Assembly (NCBI GenBank): GCA_003171255.1
Contig: PMYK01000023.1
Span: 21,119-54,598, forward strand
Direction: 5' to 3'
DNA: 33,480 nt
From: Chloroflexota bacterium
GTDB taxonomy: Bacteria; Chloroflexota; Limnocylindria; Limnocylindrales; CSP1-4
The position numbers and the translations under genes were made by a program. The notes under the pieces were generated by a model. It did no database searches and was not told the origin of the DNA. It saw nothing but the letters and a program-made list of their open reading frames with translations. Below, piece by piece: positions 1 through 10,902 of this stretch (the stretch's first letter is position 1; every line of letters starts with the position of its first letter).

Positions 1-252
1 GTACTTCATCGTGCACGAGCCCAACGGATAGAAGCCCGTGTCCACTGAGTAGTTGAGCTGGCTTAGATTGACGTAGTGGCGGGTCAACTCCGGCTCCGAC
101 ACCTCGGGCAGCCGCGGCCCTTCGACCCTCAGCTGGCCGGCGGGGATGCGCGCCAGGGCGTCCTTGGGCGGATGAGGCACCTTGCCGCCACCGCGCCCCG
201 GGCGCGAACGCTCGAACAGCGTGGGCCCGAGACGATCTCCGGCGACGGTCAT
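1..252 (-). CDS. gcvPB: Glycine dehydrogenase (decarboxylating) subunit 2, N-terminal part, cut by window edge
   Basis: This is the PLP-carrying half of the P protein of the glycine cleavage system. It decarboxylates glycine and passes the aminomethyl group to the lipoyl arm of GcvH. Only the first 84 codons are present; the gene runs off the left edge, so the PLP lysine is not visible. The fragment starts [14 protein letters not shown] and ends in [12 protein letters not shown], a hallmark of this subunit. Its ATG (252-250) overlaps the gcvPA stop as ATGA, which implies translational coupling and equal subunit supply. The reading frame is intact throughout the visible part. Confidence 0.93.
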   Translation of the reverse strand, partial: MTVAGDRLGPTLFERSRPGRGGGKVPHPPKDALARIPAGQLRVEGPRLPEVSEPELTRHYVNLSQLNYSVDTGFYPLGSCTMKY

Positions 253-1640
253 CGGGCCGCTCCGGCGGCGCCCACGGCGCCCGCAAGCTCCTCGTCGAGC
301 GCCGCTGCGAAGGCGACGATCTCGTCGGGCGTCGTGACCTCCGTGGCACAGACCAGCAGCGTGTCGGCCAGCGACGCGTCGTCCGGCACGGCCCGGGCAA
401 GCGGCAATCCGGCCACGATGCCGCGGCCAACCAGGCGGGCGTGGACCGCCGACGCGTTCGGGACTCGCACGGCAAACTCGTTGAGGTACGGGCCGGGGTG
501 CAGCCGCGGGGCCCCGGCCTCGGCCAGAGCCTGCTCCAGCTCGGAGGCACGGGCGGCGCCCAGGGCGGCCACGTCCCGAAGGCCGTGCGGCCCCATTGCC
601 CCGAGATAGATTGTCGCGGCCAGGGCGCACAGAGCCTGGTTCGTGCAGATGTTGCTCGATGCCTTTTCACGGCGGATGTCCTGCTCGCGAGCCCGCAGGG
701 TCATGACGAAGGCACGCCTGCCGTCGATGTCCCTGGTCATGCCCACCAGCCGGCCGGGGATCTGCCTGACCAGCGGCTCGCGGCAGGCCAGGATGCCGAG
801 GTAGGGGCCGCCGTAGGAGAGCGGTATGCCGAGTGGCTGGCCATCGCCGGCGGCGATGTCGGCGTCGTACTCGCCGGGCGTCGCGAGGACGGCCAGCGAC
901 ACGGGTTCCACGACGGAGACGAAGAGAGCGCCCGCAGCACGGGCGAGCCGTCCGATCTCGGCCATCGGCTCGAGCAGGCCCAGGAAGCTCGGGTTGGCGA
1001 CCACCACGCCCGCGACCGGACGATCGGTATTGGCGAGCATCCGCTCCAGGGCCGCCAGGTCGGTCGTGCCGGCGGTCGGCCCTTCCGCGACCAGCGGAAT
1101 CTCGTCCGCTACCAGCGAGCCCCCGCCGAAGTAGGTGCGGAGCGTCTCGCGGTAGTGGGGATGGACGCCGTGGCTGACCAGCACCCGCTCGCGACGCGTG
1201 GCGCGGCAGGTCATGAGCGCGCTCTCGGCCGTAGCCGTTGCCCCATCGTAGTGAGAGGCGGAGACGACGTCCAAGCCGGTCAGCTCCGCCAGCAGCGACT
1301 GATACTCGTAGATGGTCTGGAGCGTGCCCTGGCTGATCTCGGGCTGATACGGCGTGTAGGCCGTGTAGAACTCGCTCCGCAGCAGGAGCTGGTCCACGAC
1401 CGCCGGAATGAAGTGGCGGTAGGCCCCGGCGCCGAGGAAGCTGATCAGGTCGACACGATTGCGAGCCGCCAGCTGGCTGAGCCGAGCGGTCAGCTCGGCC
1501 TCCGACTCTGGCGCCGGCAGATCGAGACCGGACGACCGCAGCGAGGCGGGTATGTCGGCGAAGAGGTCGTCGATCGAATCGACGCCGATCGCCCCCAGCA
1601 TCAGGGCGCGATCTTCAGCCGTGTGCGGGCTGTACGCCAT
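249..1640 (-). CDS. gcvPA: Glycine dehydrogenase (decarboxylating) subunit 1
   Basis: This 463-residue protein is the alpha subunit of the two-gene (split) P protein, working with GcvPB in the cytoplasm to decarboxylate glycine. The N-terminus [15 protein letters not shown] is typical of the family, and [14 protein letters not shown] (near residue 96) and the segment around [11 protein letters not shown] are conserved family blocks. Length is close to the usual 445-450 residues. The ATG at 1640 has GGGAG about eight bases upstream. The gene lies 40 bases after gcvH and overlaps gcvPB by four bases. The split arrangement is the form found in many Gram-positive, thermophilic and Chloroflexota-type bacteria, unlike the fused GcvP of Proteobacteria. 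Confidence 0.95.
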   Translation of the reverse strand: MAYSPHTAEDRALMLGAIGVDSIDDLFADIPASLRSSGLDLPAPESEAELTARLSQLAARNRVDLISFLGAGAYRHFIPAVVDQLLLRSEFYTAYTPYQPEISQGTLQTIYEYQSLLAELTGLDVVSASHYDGATATAESALMTCRATRRERVLVSHGVHPHYRETLRTYFGGGSLVADEIPLVAEGPTAGTTDLAALERMLANTDRPVAGVVVANPSFLGLLEPMAEIGRLARAAGALFVSVVEPVSLAVLATPGEYDADIAAGDGQPLGIPLSYGGPYLGILACREPLVRQIPGRLVGMTRDIDGRRAFVMTLRAREQDIRREKASSNICTNQALCALAATIYLGAMGPHGLRDVAALGAARASELEQALAEAGAPRLHPGPYLNEFAVRVPNASAVHARLVGRGIVAGLPLARAVPDDASLADTLLVCATEVTTPDEIVAFAAALDEELAGAVGAAGAAR

Positions 1641-1680
1641 CGGCTCAACTCCCTACCCGAGCGCTACGTCCCAGCAACGA

Positions 1681-2061
1681 TCAGGCTTCCGCGGTGAGCG
1701 CTTCGTAGGCCGGGGCATCCAAAAGGGCGTCGGCCTGAGACGGATCGGCAAGGTTGATCCGCAGCATCCAGCCCTTGCCATACGGATCGGTGTTGAGCAA
1801 CTCGGGCTTGTCGGACAGCTCGGCGTTCGACTCGACCACCTCGCCGCTGACTGGCGCGAAGAGGTCGCTCACGGCCTTGACCGACTCGATCACGCCGACC
1901 GCGGTGAACTGGGTGACGGCCCGCCCAGGCTCGGGCAGCTCGACAAAGACGATGTCCCCGAGCTGCTCGGCCGCGTACTCGGTGATTCCGACCGTTGCGA
2001 GGGCGCCCTCGATTCGGACCCACTCATGTTCCTTGGTGTAGCGCAGATCCTGGGGCACCAT
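1681..2061 (-). CDS. gcvH: Glycine cleavage system H protein
   Basis: GcvH is the small lipoylated carrier that shuttles the aminomethyl intermediate between the P, T and L proteins. The 126-residue protein matches the family length. It begins MVPQDLRYTKEHEW, contains GITEYAAEQLGDIVFVELP, and has the lipoylation motif GVIESVKAVSDL with Lys62 as the modified residue. A strong ribosome binding site (AGGAGGAG) precedes the ATG at 2061. It sits between gcvT and gcvPA in the order gcvT-gcvH-gcvPA-gcvPB. No L protein (dihydrolipoyl dehydrogenase) or lipoate enzyme gene is seen in this window, so these must be encoded elsewhere. Confidence 0.97.
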   Translation of the reverse strand: MVPQDLRYTKEHEWVRIEGALATVGITEYAAEQLGDIVFVELPEPGRAVTQFTAVGVIESVKAVSDLFAPVSGEVVESNAELSDKPELLNTDPYGKGWMLRINLADPSQADALLDAPAYEALTAEA

Positions 2062-2146
2062 GCCTTGCTCCTCCTGTCGCCGGTCACCCGGCGTTCGCGC
2101 TCCACTGCAAGCGGGCCTCGGCGGGAGCGACCGCCGAGATTCTGGC

Positions 2147-3259
2147 TCAGGCCGGCTTTCGGTAGAAGGGCAAGGGCACGACCTGGGCGGGAACTCGCTG
2201 ATCTCGAATGCCGACGGACACTATCGTACCGGGCTCGGCGTCGGAAGGCGTCACGTAGGCCATGGCTATCGCCTCGCCCAGAGTCGGCGCGAGAGTCCCG
2301 CTCGTGACCGTGCCGGTCCGGCGATCGCCGGCGAAGACCTCGTAGCCGTGGCGGGCGATTCCGCGGCCGCGGATGACAAGGCCGACGAGCTTCTTGCGGA
2401 TCCCGTCCGCCTGCGCCTTCTCGAGCGCCGCCCGCCCGACGAAGTCGCCCGGCTTGTCGAGCTTCACGACGCGGCCCAGCCCGGCTTCGAACGGGGTGGT
2501 GTCGCGGCCCAGCTCATTGCCGTACAGCGGCATGCCCGCTTCGAGCCGCAACGTATCGCGTGCGCCCAGCCCGACCGGAACGACACCGTCGGCCGCTCCG
2601 GCCTCGAGGATCGCGTCCCACACCGTCGCCGCAGCAGCCACATCGACGAAGACCTCGAAGCCGTCCTCGCCCGTGTACCCAGTGCGAGCGACCAGCGCCG
2701 GAACCCCGGCAACGTCGCCCTCGGCGATGGCGTAGTAGCGCAGCCCGTCGAGGGCTATGTTCGTGAGCCGAGCGAGTACGCCGGCAGAGCGGGGTCCCTG
2801 GAGCGCAACCAGTCCCGTGGCCAGCGAGCGGTCATCCAGGATCACCCGAAAGCCGTGCAGGCGGTCGGTCAAGGCATCGCTCACGGCTCCGGCGTTGGAG
2901 GCATTGGCCACCACCATGAACCGCTCGTCGCCCAGGCGGTAGATGATCAGGTCGTCGAGGATGCCGCCTTCGGGAAAGCAGATCATCGAGTAGTGCGCCC
3001 GGCCGATTGCAAGCCCGGCAGGATCGCTGGTGAGGGCAAATGCCAGCGCCGCCCCCGCTTCCTTGCCCTCGACAGAAAGTTCGCCCATGTGCGACAGGTC
3101 GAAGACGCCCGCCCGCGCCCGGACCGCCCGGTGCTCCTCGAGGATGCCGGTGTACTGGAGCGGCATCAGCCAGCCGCCGAACTCCACCATCCGGGCCCCA
3201 CGCGCCGTGTGTCGATCGGCGAGCGGAGTCGTCAGCGGCGTGTCGTGGGACTCTGCCAT
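2147..3259 (-). CDS. gcvT: Aminomethyltransferase (glycine cleavage T protein)
   Basis: GcvT transfers the methylene group from aminomethyl-GcvH to tetrahydrofolate, releasing ammonia. The 370-residue protein has the family blocks in order: FGGWLMPLQYTGILEEH (27-43), FDLSHMGE (53-60), GGILDDLIIYRL with the folate-binding Asp region (98-109), a TGYTGEDGFEVF block, and GARDTLRLEAGMPLYGNEL. The start ATG at 3259 has GGAGG nine bases upstream. It is the first glycine cleavage gene of the operon and follows a NUDIX gene by 68 bases, so it is probably co-transcribed with it. I see no glycine riboswitch in the short gap directly upstream. Confidence 0.97.
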   Translation of the reverse strand: MAESHDTPLTTPLADRHTARGARMVEFGGWLMPLQYTGILEEHRAVRARAGVFDLSHMGELSVEGKEAGAALAFALTSDPAGLAIGRAHYSMICFPEGGILDDLIIYRLGDERFMVVANASNAGAVSDALTDRLHGFRVILDDRSLATGLVALQGPRSAGVLARLTNIALDGLRYYAIAEGDVAGVPALVARTGYTGEDGFEVFVDVAAAATVWDAILEAGAADGVVPVGLGARDTLRLEAGMPLYGNELGRDTTPFEAGLGRVVKLDKPGDFVGRAALEKAQADGIRKKLVGLVIRGRGIARHGYEVFAGDRRTGTVTSGTLAPTLGEAIAMAYVTPSDAEPGTIVSVGIRDQRVPAQVVPLPFYRKPA

Positions 3260-3327
3260 CGAGATCGACCTCCGGTCGTGGTCACTTAAGAGCGCTGGTC
3301 CGGAGCGACGCTATCGAGACGCGCGGA

Positions 3328-3771
3328 TCAGACGGCTTCTGGTAGTCGCGTCGCCGCCAGACCGACAAGGGAGCGCTCCGTCTCGAACGAGAGAAGGGTG
3401 GCTGCCTCGTCGAATGAAACCCAGCGGACCTCCTCGAACTCGTGATCGTGACCGTCGAGGTCGCCGCCGGTGGGCTCCATCATGAAGTAGTGCACGGTCT
3501 TGTGGATGCGGGTGCCACGCTGGACGAAGGTGTACTTGATTGCGTCGAGGGGCGACAGGATCCGGACAGTCAAGCCCGTTTCCTCGCACACCTCACGCAA
3601 TGCGGTCTGCTCGAGGCTTTCGCCGGGTATGGGCGTTCCCTTCGGCAGAGTCCAGGTCTGGCTATCTCGCTCGCGTCTTCGGCGACCGAGCACAAGCTGC
3701 GGGATGGCATCGCGAAATCGGATGACGATGCCGCCTGCCGAGGTTGCGGTGGCGCTGCTCAACCTCGCCAC
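3328..3771 (-). CDS. NUDIX hydrolase
   Basis: This 147-residue protein belongs to the NUDIX family, which cleaves nucleoside diphosphates linked to another group (X). The Nudix box is complete at residues 45-67: Gly45, five residues, Glu51, seven residues, then REVCEETGL, so the metal-binding glutamates are present. The preceding TWTLPKG is typical of MutT/Ap4A-like members. The start is GTG at 3771 with a weak ribosome binding site. The fold proper seems to start at SAGGIVIRF (residue 11), so the exact start is uncertain. The substrate cannot be told from sequence. It lies directly upstream of gcvT on the same strand; a functional link to glycine cleavage is not established. Confidence 0.9.
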   Translation of the reverse strand: MARLSSATATSAGGIVIRFRDAIPQLVLGRRRRERDSQTWTLPKGTPIPGESLEQTALREVCEETGLTVRILSPLDAIKYTFVQRGTRIHKTVHYFMMEPTGGDLDGHDHEFEEVRWVSFDEAATLLSFETERSLVGLAATRLPEAV

Positions 3772-4085
3772 GGGGCCGCGGCGAGGCTCGACCGACGGTC
3801 GGCGCTAGGCCGCCCGCCAGCCCAATGCATCGTGACGGCGGCACGAACGAGACCGCTTCGAGGAGCGTCGGGGCGAGTCGTCACGGGGCGCCAGCCGGTG
3901 ACCTGAAGCCCACCATGGGACGGTCGCAGGATGGTCTGCCGGCTCGTGGCCCGTTGAAATGACAGGCTGGAGTGCAAGCCGAGGCGGCGCTCCCACTCGC
4001 GGCCGACAGGGCGGACGAAACGGGCAGCGGGCCAGGCCGCGTACTTGGCCGCGATGCTGTGCTGCATGCGAGCAATCGTACCCGG
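3772..4085 (-). other. Gap of about 310 bp; possible long leader of the NUDIX-gcv operon
   Basis: No convincing gene is seen here. A promoter-like element at its upstream end would make most of this stretch a roughly 295-base untranslated leader. I looked for the conserved core of the glycine riboswitch and did not find it. A 102-codon open frame (4067-3759, minus) begins seven bases after the candidate -10 box, as a leaderless gene would. Its product is arginine-rich, poor in acidic residues, has no recognisable motif and overlaps the NUDIX start, so I do not call it a gene. Confidence 0.4.
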
Positions 4086-4102
4086 TCAGACGACCTTTGC
4101 AA
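4075..4102 (-). promoter_or_regulatory. Candidate promoter for the NUDIX-gcv operon
   Basis: On the minus strand TTGCAA (4102-4097) is separated by 16 bases from TACGAT (4080-4075). Both are fair matches to sigma-70-type -35 and -10 hexamers. It overlaps the 3' end of the DUF2520 gene, whose stop is at 4086. It is the best-looking element between that gene and the NUDIX start. Activity is inferred from sequence only. Confidence 0.35.
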
Positions 4103-5114
4103 GCACGGCCCCGACACGTTCCAGGCGCTCCGGTGACAGAACGCCCCGCTGCTCGACGATGTGCAGCTCGCGCCGCGCCGCCGACAGATACAGATCCAGC
4201 ACCGCGGGGGCCAGCCGCTCGAGCACCTCGAGGTGTGCCTCCAGAGTGCCCGCATCGCCCCGCGTGATCGGACCGGTAAGAGCGGCGCTGACACCGACCG
4301 CCCTGGCGTTGGCCAGGGTCTGTTCGATGAGGCGCCCGTAGACGGTCAGGGCGCCACGTTCGTCGAGGCCCGCCACGGCCCCGAGTGCCACGATGGCGTC
4401 GAGCAGGGCGATGAGCCCGCCGGAGGCCATGACGGCGGCCGCGTGGTAGGCCGCTTTGGAACCATGGGGCAGTCGAACCGCCACTCCCCCGACCGCTTCG
4501 GCGAGGCTCGCCAGGAGCGTCATGGCCGCCTCGTCGCCCTCGATGGCGATCGTCGAGCCCGCGATGTCGCGGACCGACCGCTCCACGTCGGAAGTGAAGG
4601 ACACGAGCGGGTGGAAGCCACCGATGTGGCTGCCGGCGCCGAGCGCGGGCTGGAGCACCTCCGCGCTCAGCAGGCCGCTGGTATGGACCAGGACCTGGCC
4701 GCCGTAGAGGCGCAACGGCTCGACAATGGCGGGAATGGCGTCGTCCGGCACGGCCAGGATGGCCAGGTCCACTTCGTTCAGAACGGCTGCTGGCTCGGTG
4801 AACACAGAGGCGGACGGAACCAGGCCCTTGAACCGTTCGCGGCGGCCTGGGTCGCGGCTGGCCACCGCCGTAACCGGCCAGCCGGCGCGGCTGATCGCCA
4901 GACCCAGGGCCATCCCGACCGGCCCGGCCCCGATGATCCCCACCGCCGGCGCCCCGGACGACTCGCCGGCGCGGCTGTGGGCATGGGCGCCGGGCTGGGC
5001 ATGGGTGCCGGGCTGGGCATGGGCGCCGGGCTGGGCATGGGCGCCGGGATGGGCATCCGATCCGGCAGGCACGTCGTTCGGACCGAGACTTGCATCAGCC
5101 GACCCCAGCCTCAA
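4086..5114 (-). CDS. Rossmann-fold protein with DUF2520 C-terminal domain
   Basis: The protein combines an NAD(P)-binding Rossmann domain (GIIGAGPVGMALG, from about residue 59) with a helical C-terminal DUF2520-type domain. Marks include GGFHPLVSF and KAAYHAAAVMASGGL. The layout resembles 6-phosphogluconate/ketopantoate reductase relatives, but the substrate is unknown. I place the start at TTG 5114 because GGAGGG lies seven bases upstream; the frame is open to another TTG at 5195 that lacks a ribosome binding site. This gives 342 residues. Residues 22-46 are a His/Ala/Gln/Pro/Gly repeat encoded by an 18-bp tandem repeat, a non-conserved tail before the Rossmann fold. The gene is divergent from acnA and shares a roughly 210-base promoter region with it. 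Confidence 0.82.
   Translation of the reverse strand: MRLGSADASLGPNDVPAGSDAHPGAHAQPGAHAQPGTHAQPGAHAHSRAGESSGAPAVGIIGAGPVGMALGLAISRAGWPVTAVASRDPGRRERFKGLVPSASVFTEPAAVLNEVDLAILAVPDDAIPAIVEPLRLYGGQVLVHTSGLLSAEVLQPALGAGSHIGGFHPLVSFTSDVERSVRDIAGSTIAIEGDEAAMTLLASLAEAVGGVAVRLPHGSKAAYHAAAVMASGGLIALLDAIVALGAVAGLDERGALTVYGRLIEQTLANARAVGVSAALTGPITRGDAGTLEAHLEVLERLAPAVLDLYLSAARRELHIVEQRGVLSPERLERVGAVLAKVV
4979..5057. repeat. 18-bp tandem repeat, about 4.4 copies, in the DUF2520 gene
   Basis: Four near-identical copies of gggcatgggcgccgggct begin at 4979, 4997, 5015 and 5033, followed by seven bases of a fifth. Copy two differs by one base (c to t) and copy four by one (c to a). The period is a multiple of three, so copy-number change keeps the host frame. 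In that frame the minus strand encodes repeated AHAQPG units. Confidence 0.95.
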
Positions 5115-5327
5115 GCGACTACCCTCCCTGACGCGAACTGGCGCTATCCTTCGACGGAACTCGATGGTTCGGCCGTGGCGATCGAACCGCACCAAGCGAT
5201 GGGACCGCGCCGGCCAGACCGAGTGTACGCAACATCGTCCCCTGGCGGCAGAGGCGCACCCCCGCAGGGGCTCTAGCGATCGGTCACCCGCCCGCTCCCA
5301 CGGTCGGCGACTTCGAAGGAGCTTTTC

Positions 5328-8129
<2,802 letters not shown>

Positions 8130-8164
8130 GTCTTAGTCTCGGGCCTCACGGGGTCTGTCCGCGG

Positions 8165-9136
8165 CTACTGGCTCCAGCTCGTGGGCTTGCGGTCCCAACG
8201 ATGCGACCGGAGCTTGGCGATCAGCTCGGGAGAGAGGGGCCCGGCGTCGCTCGCCGCCGTGTTCGCCTCGACATTGCGGGCCTTGCGCATGCCCGGGATC
8301 ACCGTGCTGACATCGGGGTTCGAGAGGATGAAGCGCAGGGCCATCTCGGCCATGGTCATGCCCGCCGGCAGGAGTGGCTTGAGGGCGTCGGCATGCGCCA
8401 CCGACTCGGCCAGGTTCTCAGGCACGAAGTAGGTGCTGCGCCAGTCGTCCTCGGGCCACGTCGATTGCAGAGTCAGATCGCCGATCAGGCTGCCCTCGTC
8501 GAACGGGACGCGAGCGATGACCGCCACTTTGTTTTCGCGGCAGGCTGCGAATAGCTCGTCTTCGGGCGCCTGGTCGAAGATGTTGTAGATCACCTGGACG
8601 GCGTCGACCAGACCCGACCGAACGGCTTTGACGCCGTTCCACGGCTCCCAGCGGTTGAGGCTGATACCGAAGCCGCGGATGGACCCGTCGCGTTTCAGCT
8701 CGGCGACCGTCTGCCTCAATTCGCCGCCGTCAAGCCAATCGTCCTCCCAGACGTGGAGCTGGATAAGGTCGATCGTGTCGACGCCCAGGTTGGAGCGGCT
8801 GATGTCGACGTACTCGCGGACGTAGGTACGCGGGAAGACCTGTCCGAGCGGCGTTCCCCGCCGGCTCGGCCACTGGCGGTTCCGGGGAGGAATCTTGGTG
8901 GCCGTGAGGATGCGCTTGCCGCGCTGGTCGGCCGCGATCCGCGAAAGGAGCTGCTCGCTGCGGCCGTCGCCGTACGCCTGCGCCGTATCGAAGAAGTTGA
9001 CGCCCTTCGAGACCGCCAGCTCGAGCGAGGCCACCGATTCCTCGTCCTCGGCGCCGGACCAGCTTCCCATGCCCCACATTCCATAGCCGACCTCGCCGAC
9101 CTGCCAGCCGGTCCGCCCGAACGTTCGATGACGCAT
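8165..9136 (-). CDS. Aldo/keto reductase
   Basis: This is an NADPH-dependent (by family) aldehyde/ketone reductase with a TIM-barrel fold, 323 residues. It begins MRHRTFGRTGWQVGEVGYG. Catalytic residues are visible in FDTAQAYGDGRSE (Asp, Tyr), TATKIPP (Lys) and IQLHVWEDDW (His). The barrel's later part includes QVIYNIFDQ and, near the C-terminus, SNPDVSTVIPGM, typical of the YajO/Tas-like subgroup. Upstream codons extend the frame to 9418, but a strong GAGGAGG just before the ATG at 9136 and the family start fix the call. The substrate is unknown. It converges on acnA, with 35 bases between stops and no clear terminator. Confidence 0.94.
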   Translation of the reverse strand: MRHRTFGRTGWQVGEVGYGMWGMGSWSGAEDEESVASLELAVSKGVNFFDTAQAYGDGRSEQLLSRIAADQRGKRILTATKIPPRNRQWPSRRGTPLGQVFPRTYVREYVDISRSNLGVDTIDLIQLHVWEDDWLDGGELRQTVAELKRDGSIRGFGISLNRWEPWNGVKAVRSGLVDAVQVIYNIFDQAPEDELFAACRENKVAVIARVPFDEGSLIGDLTLQSTWPEDDWRSTYFVPENLAESVAHADALKPLLPAGMTMAEMALRFILSNPDVSTVIPGMRKARNVEANTAASDAGPLSPELIAKLRSHRWDRKPTSWSQ

Positions 9137-9441
9137 CCTCGGACACCTCCTCACGGCCGACCTGCACCGCGCAGCCAGATGACGGCGGGCATGCCTTGAG
9201 CCATATGGTAGCGCCCGTCGGACGCGAGCCCCGTCCTGGGTTTCTCGACCTACGGCGAGGAGTACATCGGCCGCATCAATCAGACCGCGACGATGGTGCT
9301 GTTCCGCTAGTTCCACGCTACGGGCGAGTCGGCTGGCCCCCGGACGTGGGATCGGGGCTGGCATACTCACCCCTGGAGCGCCTTCCTGGACAGGCGCCGA
9401 CGCGACCTCGCCACGCAACTATGCGCTAACCCGAGGCAACC
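9137..9441. other. Intergenic region of about 305 bp
   Basis: The region separates two divergent genes (aldo/keto reductase and the YCII-like gene), so it should hold both promoters; I see no strong hexamer pair. It contains a short coding remnant (9212-9310) and an inverted repeat, gcgcct then aggcgc with an eight-base loop (9378-9397). CATACT at 9362-9367 is a weak -10 candidate for the rightward gene. Confidence 0.5.
9212..9310 (+). pseudogene. Possible C-terminal remnant of a FIST-domain protein
   Basis: A 32-codon frame runs from just after a stop at 9209 to a TAG at 9308-9310. It ends LGFSTYGEEYIGRINQTA followed by TMVLFR. This resembles the end of FIST-domain sensory proteins, which close with a G-F-x-x-Y-G-E block and a short N-x-T strand. 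No start codon or upstream domain is present in any frame nearby, so if the likeness is real this is a decayed tail. The match is from memory of the family pattern and is tentative. Confidence 0.35.
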
Positions 9442-9744
9442 ATGGCCGAGTGGGTTTACTTCCTCCACACGCCTCGTGACAACTTCGCGGCGACGATGAC
9501 CGCCGAAGAGATCAGCGTCTGGGATGAGCACTTCGTCCGGCTGAAGCGCCTGTTGGCGGAGGGCACGCTGATCCTGGCGGGCCCCACGCTGGGCCAGATC
9601 AACACCGGCATCGCCATTATCGAGGCCCCCGACGAGGCCGCCGCCCGCCAGATCATGGAGCAGGATCCGGCCATCTCGAGTGGCCTTGCCTCGGGCGAGT
9701 TGCGCGGGTTCCGCGTCTCGCTGCTACGCGGTCGCGACGGCTGA
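9442..9744 (+). CDS. YCII-like small protein
   Basis: A 100-residue protein starting MAEWVYFLHTPRDNF, with EHFVRLKRLLAEGTLILAGPT and a C-terminal FRVSLLRG strand. This pattern (ferredoxin-like fold, central H-x-x-x-L, G-x-L-x-x-A-G-P, then a D-E-A-A-A helix) matches the YCII/YciI-related family. Its biochemical role is generally unclear; some members bind metals or act in ring-cleavage or dehydrochlorination chemistry. The start ATG has GAGG six bases upstream. Its last 92 bases overlap, on the opposite strand, the 3' end of the GT87 gene. Confidence 0.8.
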   Translation: MAEWVYFLHTPRDNFAATMTAEEISVWDEHFVRLKRLLAEGTLILAGPTLGQINTGIAIIEAPDEAAARQIMEQDPAISSGLASGELRGFRVSLLRGRDG

Positions 9745-10831
9745 GCGCCGACTTGGTCGATAACGTTGGCCCGGGGGCGAACTCTCGGCTGGTGAGCGGC
9801 GCTTCGGACTGCTCGTCCGGCCCGGGCGTGCCCACGGACGAGTCCGGTTCGCCCCCGGCAATCGCCCTGGCCATCGGCCACGCGAGAGGCGCCAGGGCTA
9901 CGAGCAGCAACGCCGGAGTGTGCACACTGGCGATCGGCGAGGCCAACCACATCAGTGATGCCCCGATCGCGAACGCGACGCCGGGCCTTCGCCGCATCAC
10001 AAACATGGCCCCGATACCGGACACCAGGATGACCCGAGGCAGCCAGGCGTAAATCGCGCTCGGCAACCCGACCATGCCGGCCAACCCGGCGGCTCCCGTC
10101 GTGGTCGCCGGCCCGGCTACGTTCGTGGTCGTGACCTGGACGAACTTGGCCATGATCAGCGGCTCGGTGCCCAACATAGCGATCAGGGCGCACACGACGC
10201 CTACGCCGATTGCCACTGCCGCCGCCCTCCGCCGGCCGGTCACGAACAGCCACCACACGAAGATGACCGGCGTCAGCTTCAGCGACGCCAGGACGGCGAT
10301 GACGATCGCCGCCCGGTCGTCGTGGCCATCGACCAGCCAGCGCCAGGCCACCAACATCCCGAACGCAACCAGGCAGTCGACGTTGCCGAACTCCAGGAGC
10401 ACGCCGATCGGCACGCCCAGGACGATCAGCGCCACACCGGCGAGGAGGGGTGCACGGCGAATGAGCATGGCCACGGCCAGGAGCTCGAGGGTGTCCATGG
10501 CGATCCACCACAAGTACTCACCGTTGGCTGGCAGAAGGACGACGAGTCGGAACACGACGGCGATGAGCGGCGGTGAGTAGAGCGGGTAGTCGGCGAATCC
10601 CTCAGTGGCGATGCGTTCGTCACCCGGACCGTACCCATAGAGAGGGTGGCCGATGTTGAGCCGCAGGCCGGCCAGGATGTAGTTGTGGATATCCCGTCCC
10701 GGGGCCCCGGCCAGCGCGTGGGTCATCAAATACCACACCACGAAACCCACGAAGCAGACGCCGATCGTGACCGTCGACCAGGCGAGCAGTTGCAATGGCG
10801 TCGGCATGAAGCGGCCGGGCGATGCTCTCAA
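9653..10831 (-). CDS. GT87-type membrane glycosyltransferase (DUF2029)
   Basis: A 392-residue polytopic membrane protein with about eight to ten hydrophobic segments. It resembles the polyprenyl-phosphomannose-dependent alpha-mannosyltransferases of the GT87 family. The first periplasmic loop holds the expected acidic residue and pattern: GRDIHNYILAGLRLNIGHPL then YSPPLIAVVFRL. LKLTPVIFVWWL and the SPIASVHTPALLL stretch also fit. The start is probably TTG 10831 (GGAG eight bases upstream); ATG 10807 is the alternative. Residues after about 325 are a hydrophilic, Arg-rich tail that runs antisense to the YCII-like gene and may not be conserved. Acceptor unknown; lipoglycan or cell-surface glycan is plausible. 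Confidence 0.8.
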   Translation of the reverse strand: MRASPGRFMPTPLQLLAWSTVTIGVCFVGFVVWYLMTHALAGAPGRDIHNYILAGLRLNIGHPLYGYGPGDERIATEGFADYPLYSPPLIAVVFRLVVLLPANGEYLWWIAMDTLELLAVAMLIRRAPLLAGVALIVLGVPIGVLLEFGNVDCLVAFGMLVAWRWLVDGHDDRAAIVIAVLASLKLTPVIFVWWLFVTGRRRAAAVAIGVGVVCALIAMLGTEPLIMAKFVQVTTTNVAGPATTTGAAGLAGMVGLPSAIYAWLPRVILVSGIGAMFVMRRRPGVAFAIGASLMWLASPIASVHTPALLLVALAPLAWPMARAIAGGEPDSSVGTPGPDEQSEAPLTSREFAPGPTLSTKSALSRRDRVAARRGTRATRPRQGHSRWPDPAP

Positions 10832-10902
10832 CGCTGGGTCTCCGTTCGTCGGCTCCGTCGCCGCCTACCGACGGCCGGCGGCCTGCAACCTGAGCTATTC
10901 CC

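Noticed and set aside
441-1697. Long plus-strand open frame opposite gcvPA
   Set aside because: It is antisense to a clear family member, has no motif, and its composition follows from the GC-rich codon pattern of the opposite strand.
2060-3289. Plus-strand open frame of 409 codons opposite gcvT
   Set aside because: Mirror of gcvT; no recognisable domain, and gcvT itself is certain.
3772-4067. Glycine riboswitch before the gcv operon
   Set aside because: The conserved aptamer core could not be found by eye on the minus strand; a covariance search would settle it.
4979-5057. CRISPR array
   Set aside because: The units are contiguous 18-bp repeats without spacers and lie inside a coding frame; no cas genes are present.
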